DNA of 64,000 bases from Zhouia spongiae (lineage in GTDB: Bacteria; Bacteroidota; Bacteroidia; Flavobacteriales; Flavobacteriaceae), in NCBI RefSeq assembly GCF_022760175.1, contig NZ_CP094326.1, forward strand, positions 3,976,483 through 4,040,482. The letters run 5' to 3'. The translations under genes were made by a program, and so were the position numbers. Below the pieces are notes generated by a model that did not search any database, was not told the origin of the DNA, and saw only the letters and a list, made by a program, of their open reading frames with translations. Shown here piece by piece: positions 62,516 through 64,000 of the stretch. How positions within the stretch are numbered: the stretch's first letter is position 1; every line of letters starts with the position of its first letter.

Positions 62516-63940
62516 TTAGTATCCAGGATTTTGCTCTAGTATCCCTCCTGATAAATCTATTTCCCGTAGCGGGATGGGAAAGGTTTTCTGATCTTCTGTA
62601 AGATTCGGGTCTTTAAGAGGTCTGCCCGTACGTATAAAGTCGAAACGAGCACGGCCCTCAAAAACGGTTTCCAGATATCGTTCGTGATAAATTTCGTTAA
62701 GAAGTGCTTCTTTAGAGGCAAAATCACTTTCGTTAACTTCAGGGAGCCCGCTTCTTGTTTTTATTTCGTTTAAAAGTGATACACTCGCTGCATTTACACC
62801 GTTTATCTGAACAAGGGCTTCAGCCTTATTAAGCATAATCTCGGCCAGACGGATAACAATAATATCGTCTCTCCCGTCTGGGTTGTTAAATTTAAAGGTA
62901 GTTTCTTCCAATCTTGTAACCGGATCTGTTATAGCCGGATTTCCTTCGTAGATAAGCTCTGTTCTCCTTTTATCGTTCTCATCCATAGAGCTAATAAAAC
63001 CGGCATCGGCCCATTGATATTTATTATAATAGTAAATACCATGCAACCCAAACTGGTGGTTCCCTCCATTGCCACTAAACGGGAAGCCAAAAATAACCTC
63101 ATCGCTAAATTCTGAGCTTGTTCCTGCAGTATTAAGCGGGAAGAGATTTAACAGATCGGCATCTAGCTTATATTCTGAGGAGGCCAATACCCGGTTCGAC
63201 ATATCCAGGCTCTTCTGGTAGTCTCTCATGTACAAATAAACTCTCGACAGCAAGGCCCTGGCTGTGTTTTTGGTAGCTCTTACTCTTGTAGTGAGCTTAT
63301 CGGAATAGATTTCGGGCAGGTCTTGTATGGCCAGTTCAAGGTCTGAAATAATTTGCCCGTACACTTCATCGTTACTGCTTCTTGCCAATTGATCTTCTTC
63401 ATTATAACCGTTATAAGGTTCTAATTGAAGCGGCAGGCCAAGTCCTTCCATATTTCCAGTTAGAGCCCCATGGCCATAATAACTCAAAAGCATATGGTAT
63501 GCATAGGCTCTGTTAAACCTGGCCTCTGCCATATGCTGCTTTTGAATATCTTCGTTATAGGTAGCAAACTCAGGTACTTTATCTATAAAAACATTGGCTA
63601 CATTTATGGCTTCGTAATATTTTGTCCAGATCCCTTCTACATTAAAATCAGTAGCTATTAAATCGCCGCTATAATAATTAGAATAAGAATTTCCTTCTTT
63701 TAGGCCCACATGCCCTAAAGATGCATCTGCAATAATATGGGTGGGGCCGACACTGGCCAAAGCGAGTTTAAAGTATACATCTGCAAGGGCAGACTCGGCT
63801 GTGGCCACATCGGAAAAAACGGTCTTTTCTATTAATACATCTGTGGGCGCGAGATCCAGTTCTTTGTCGCAAGACACCAAGCCGCCTGTTAAAAGGCCGG
63901 CTAATAATATCTTTGAATATATTTTTTTCATCACTATCAT
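62516..63940 (-). CDS. SusD/RagB-family lipoprotein, second unit
   Basis: A 474-residue protein. The lipobox GLVSCDKEL puts the modified Cys about residue 24; starts at 63940 and 63931 are both possible. SusD-fold motifs are FSDVATAESALADVYFKLA, RATKNTARALLSRVYLYM, IIVIRLAEIMLNKAEALVQ and EIYHERYLETVFEGRARFDFIRTG, ending FPIPLREIDLS and EQNPGY. It lies 2 bases from the SusC stop codon, typical of a SusC/SusD pair. The ligand is unknown. Confidence 0.94.
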   Translation of the reverse strand: MIVMKKIYSKILLAGLLTGGLVSCDKELDLAPTDVLIEKTVFSDVATAESALADVYFKLALASVGPTHIIADASLGHVGLKEGNSYSNYYSGDLIATDFNVEGIWTKYYEAINVANVFIDKVPEFATYNEDIQKQHMAEARFNRAYAYHMLLSYYGHGALTGNMEGLGLPLQLEPYNGYNEEDQLARSSNDEVYGQIISDLELAIQDLPEIYSDKLTTRVRATKNTARALLSRVYLYMRDYQKSLDMSNRVLASSEYKLDADLLNLFPLNTAGTSSEFSDEVIFGFPFSGNGGNHQFGLHGIYYYNKYQWADAGFISSMDENDKRRTELIYEGNPAITDPVTRLEETTFKFNNPDGRDDIIVIRLAEIMLNKAEALVQINGVNAASVSLLNEIKTRSGLPEVNESDFASKEALLNEIYHERYLETVFEGRARFDFIRTGRPLKDPNLTEDQKTFPIPLREIDLSGGILEQNPGY

Positions 63941-63942
63941 TT

Positions 63943-64000
63943 TTAAAGTCCGATATTAACTCCTATACTGTACGATTTTTGCTGGGGCATCGTCAACTCG
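63943..64000 (-). CDS. SusC/RagA-family TonB-dependent transporter, C-terminal end only
   Basis: The last 18 codons and stop of a gene entering from the right: ELTMPQQKSYSIGVNIGL, then stop. The MPQQKSYSIGVNIG ending matches the final barrel strand of SusC proteins, and the position next to SusD supports this. The rest lies outside the window. Confidence 0.8.
   Translation of the reverse strand, partial: ELTMPQQKSYSIGVNIGL

Overview
The window is AT-rich chromosomal DNA from a member of the Bacteroidota, almost certainly a flavobacterium (family Flavobacteriaceae or close). The evidence is the gene content: two SusC/SusD pairs, a RagB/SusD lipoprotein next to a thioredoxin-fold protein, the SpoIIM/DUF4129/DUF4350/MoxR/DUF58 operon, a small Bacteroidetes-type histone H1-like protein, GreA/GreB-fold and PspC/GIN-domain proteins, and a TAnnTTTG-type promoter candidate. 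No rRNA, tRNA, CRISPR array, phage gene or transposase was seen. The species cannot be named from the sequence alone.

Layout. 1-5 kb: truncated NDH-2, an ECF sigma factor with a membrane partner, and a Nudix/PlsC-type pair divergent from a cyclophilin lipoprotein. 4.4-12 kb: TRIC-like and RDD proteins divergent from a six-gene envelope operon (SpoIIM, membrane protein, DUF4129, DUF4350, MoxR ATPase, DUF58). 12-15.8 kb: VOC protein, dps and oxyR sharing a divergent promoter with an OxyR-like box, then small conserved proteins. 16-19.4 kb: DUF4870, then a PadR/PspC/GIN-domain operon. 20-23 kb: two YceI proteins around a porin. 23-26 kb: dipeptide epimerase plus PLP enzyme, and trxB. 27-29 kb: Gfo/Idh/MocA oxidoreductase plus formylglycine-generating-enzyme-like protein. 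29.4-32 kb: a compact operon of an eRF1-like protein, an ATP-cone/endonuclease protein and a beta-CASP nuclease. 32-34 kb: MocA-like and XdhC-like cofactor proteins. 34.7-40.2 kb: small DNA-binding proteins, a GreA/B-fold protein, glutamate dehydrogenase with a sigma-54 promoter candidate, and an NtrC-type two-component pair. 40.3-44 kb: a 1217-residue metallophosphoesterase/kinase-like/outer-membrane-barrel fusion. 44-48 kb: MscS-like channel, small protein, ECF sigma factor, EEP-family enzyme. 48-57.7 kb: a polysaccharide-utilisation locus with SusC, SusD, Na+ symporter, GH130 mannosylglucose phosphorylase and AraC regulator, pointing to beta-mannan oligosaccharides. 58-64 kb: ecotin, TlpA-like proteins, and a second SusC/SusD/thioredoxin unit running off the right edge.

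The most unusual signal is a family of at least seven intergenic repeat copies (roughly 1.8, 20.7, 34.3, 46.7, 56.6, 58.5 and 60.4 kb). The fuller copies share a 5' hairpin, a long imperfect central stem, a CTCGAT/ATCGAG hairpin and, in three of them, a terminator-like end. Paired substitutions between copies keep the stem paired with G-U wobbles on one strand only, which suggests the element acts as RNA. Also notable are the eRF1-like/endonuclease/nuclease operon, the triple-domain phosphoesterase fusion, and an ecotin with Gln at the P1 position.
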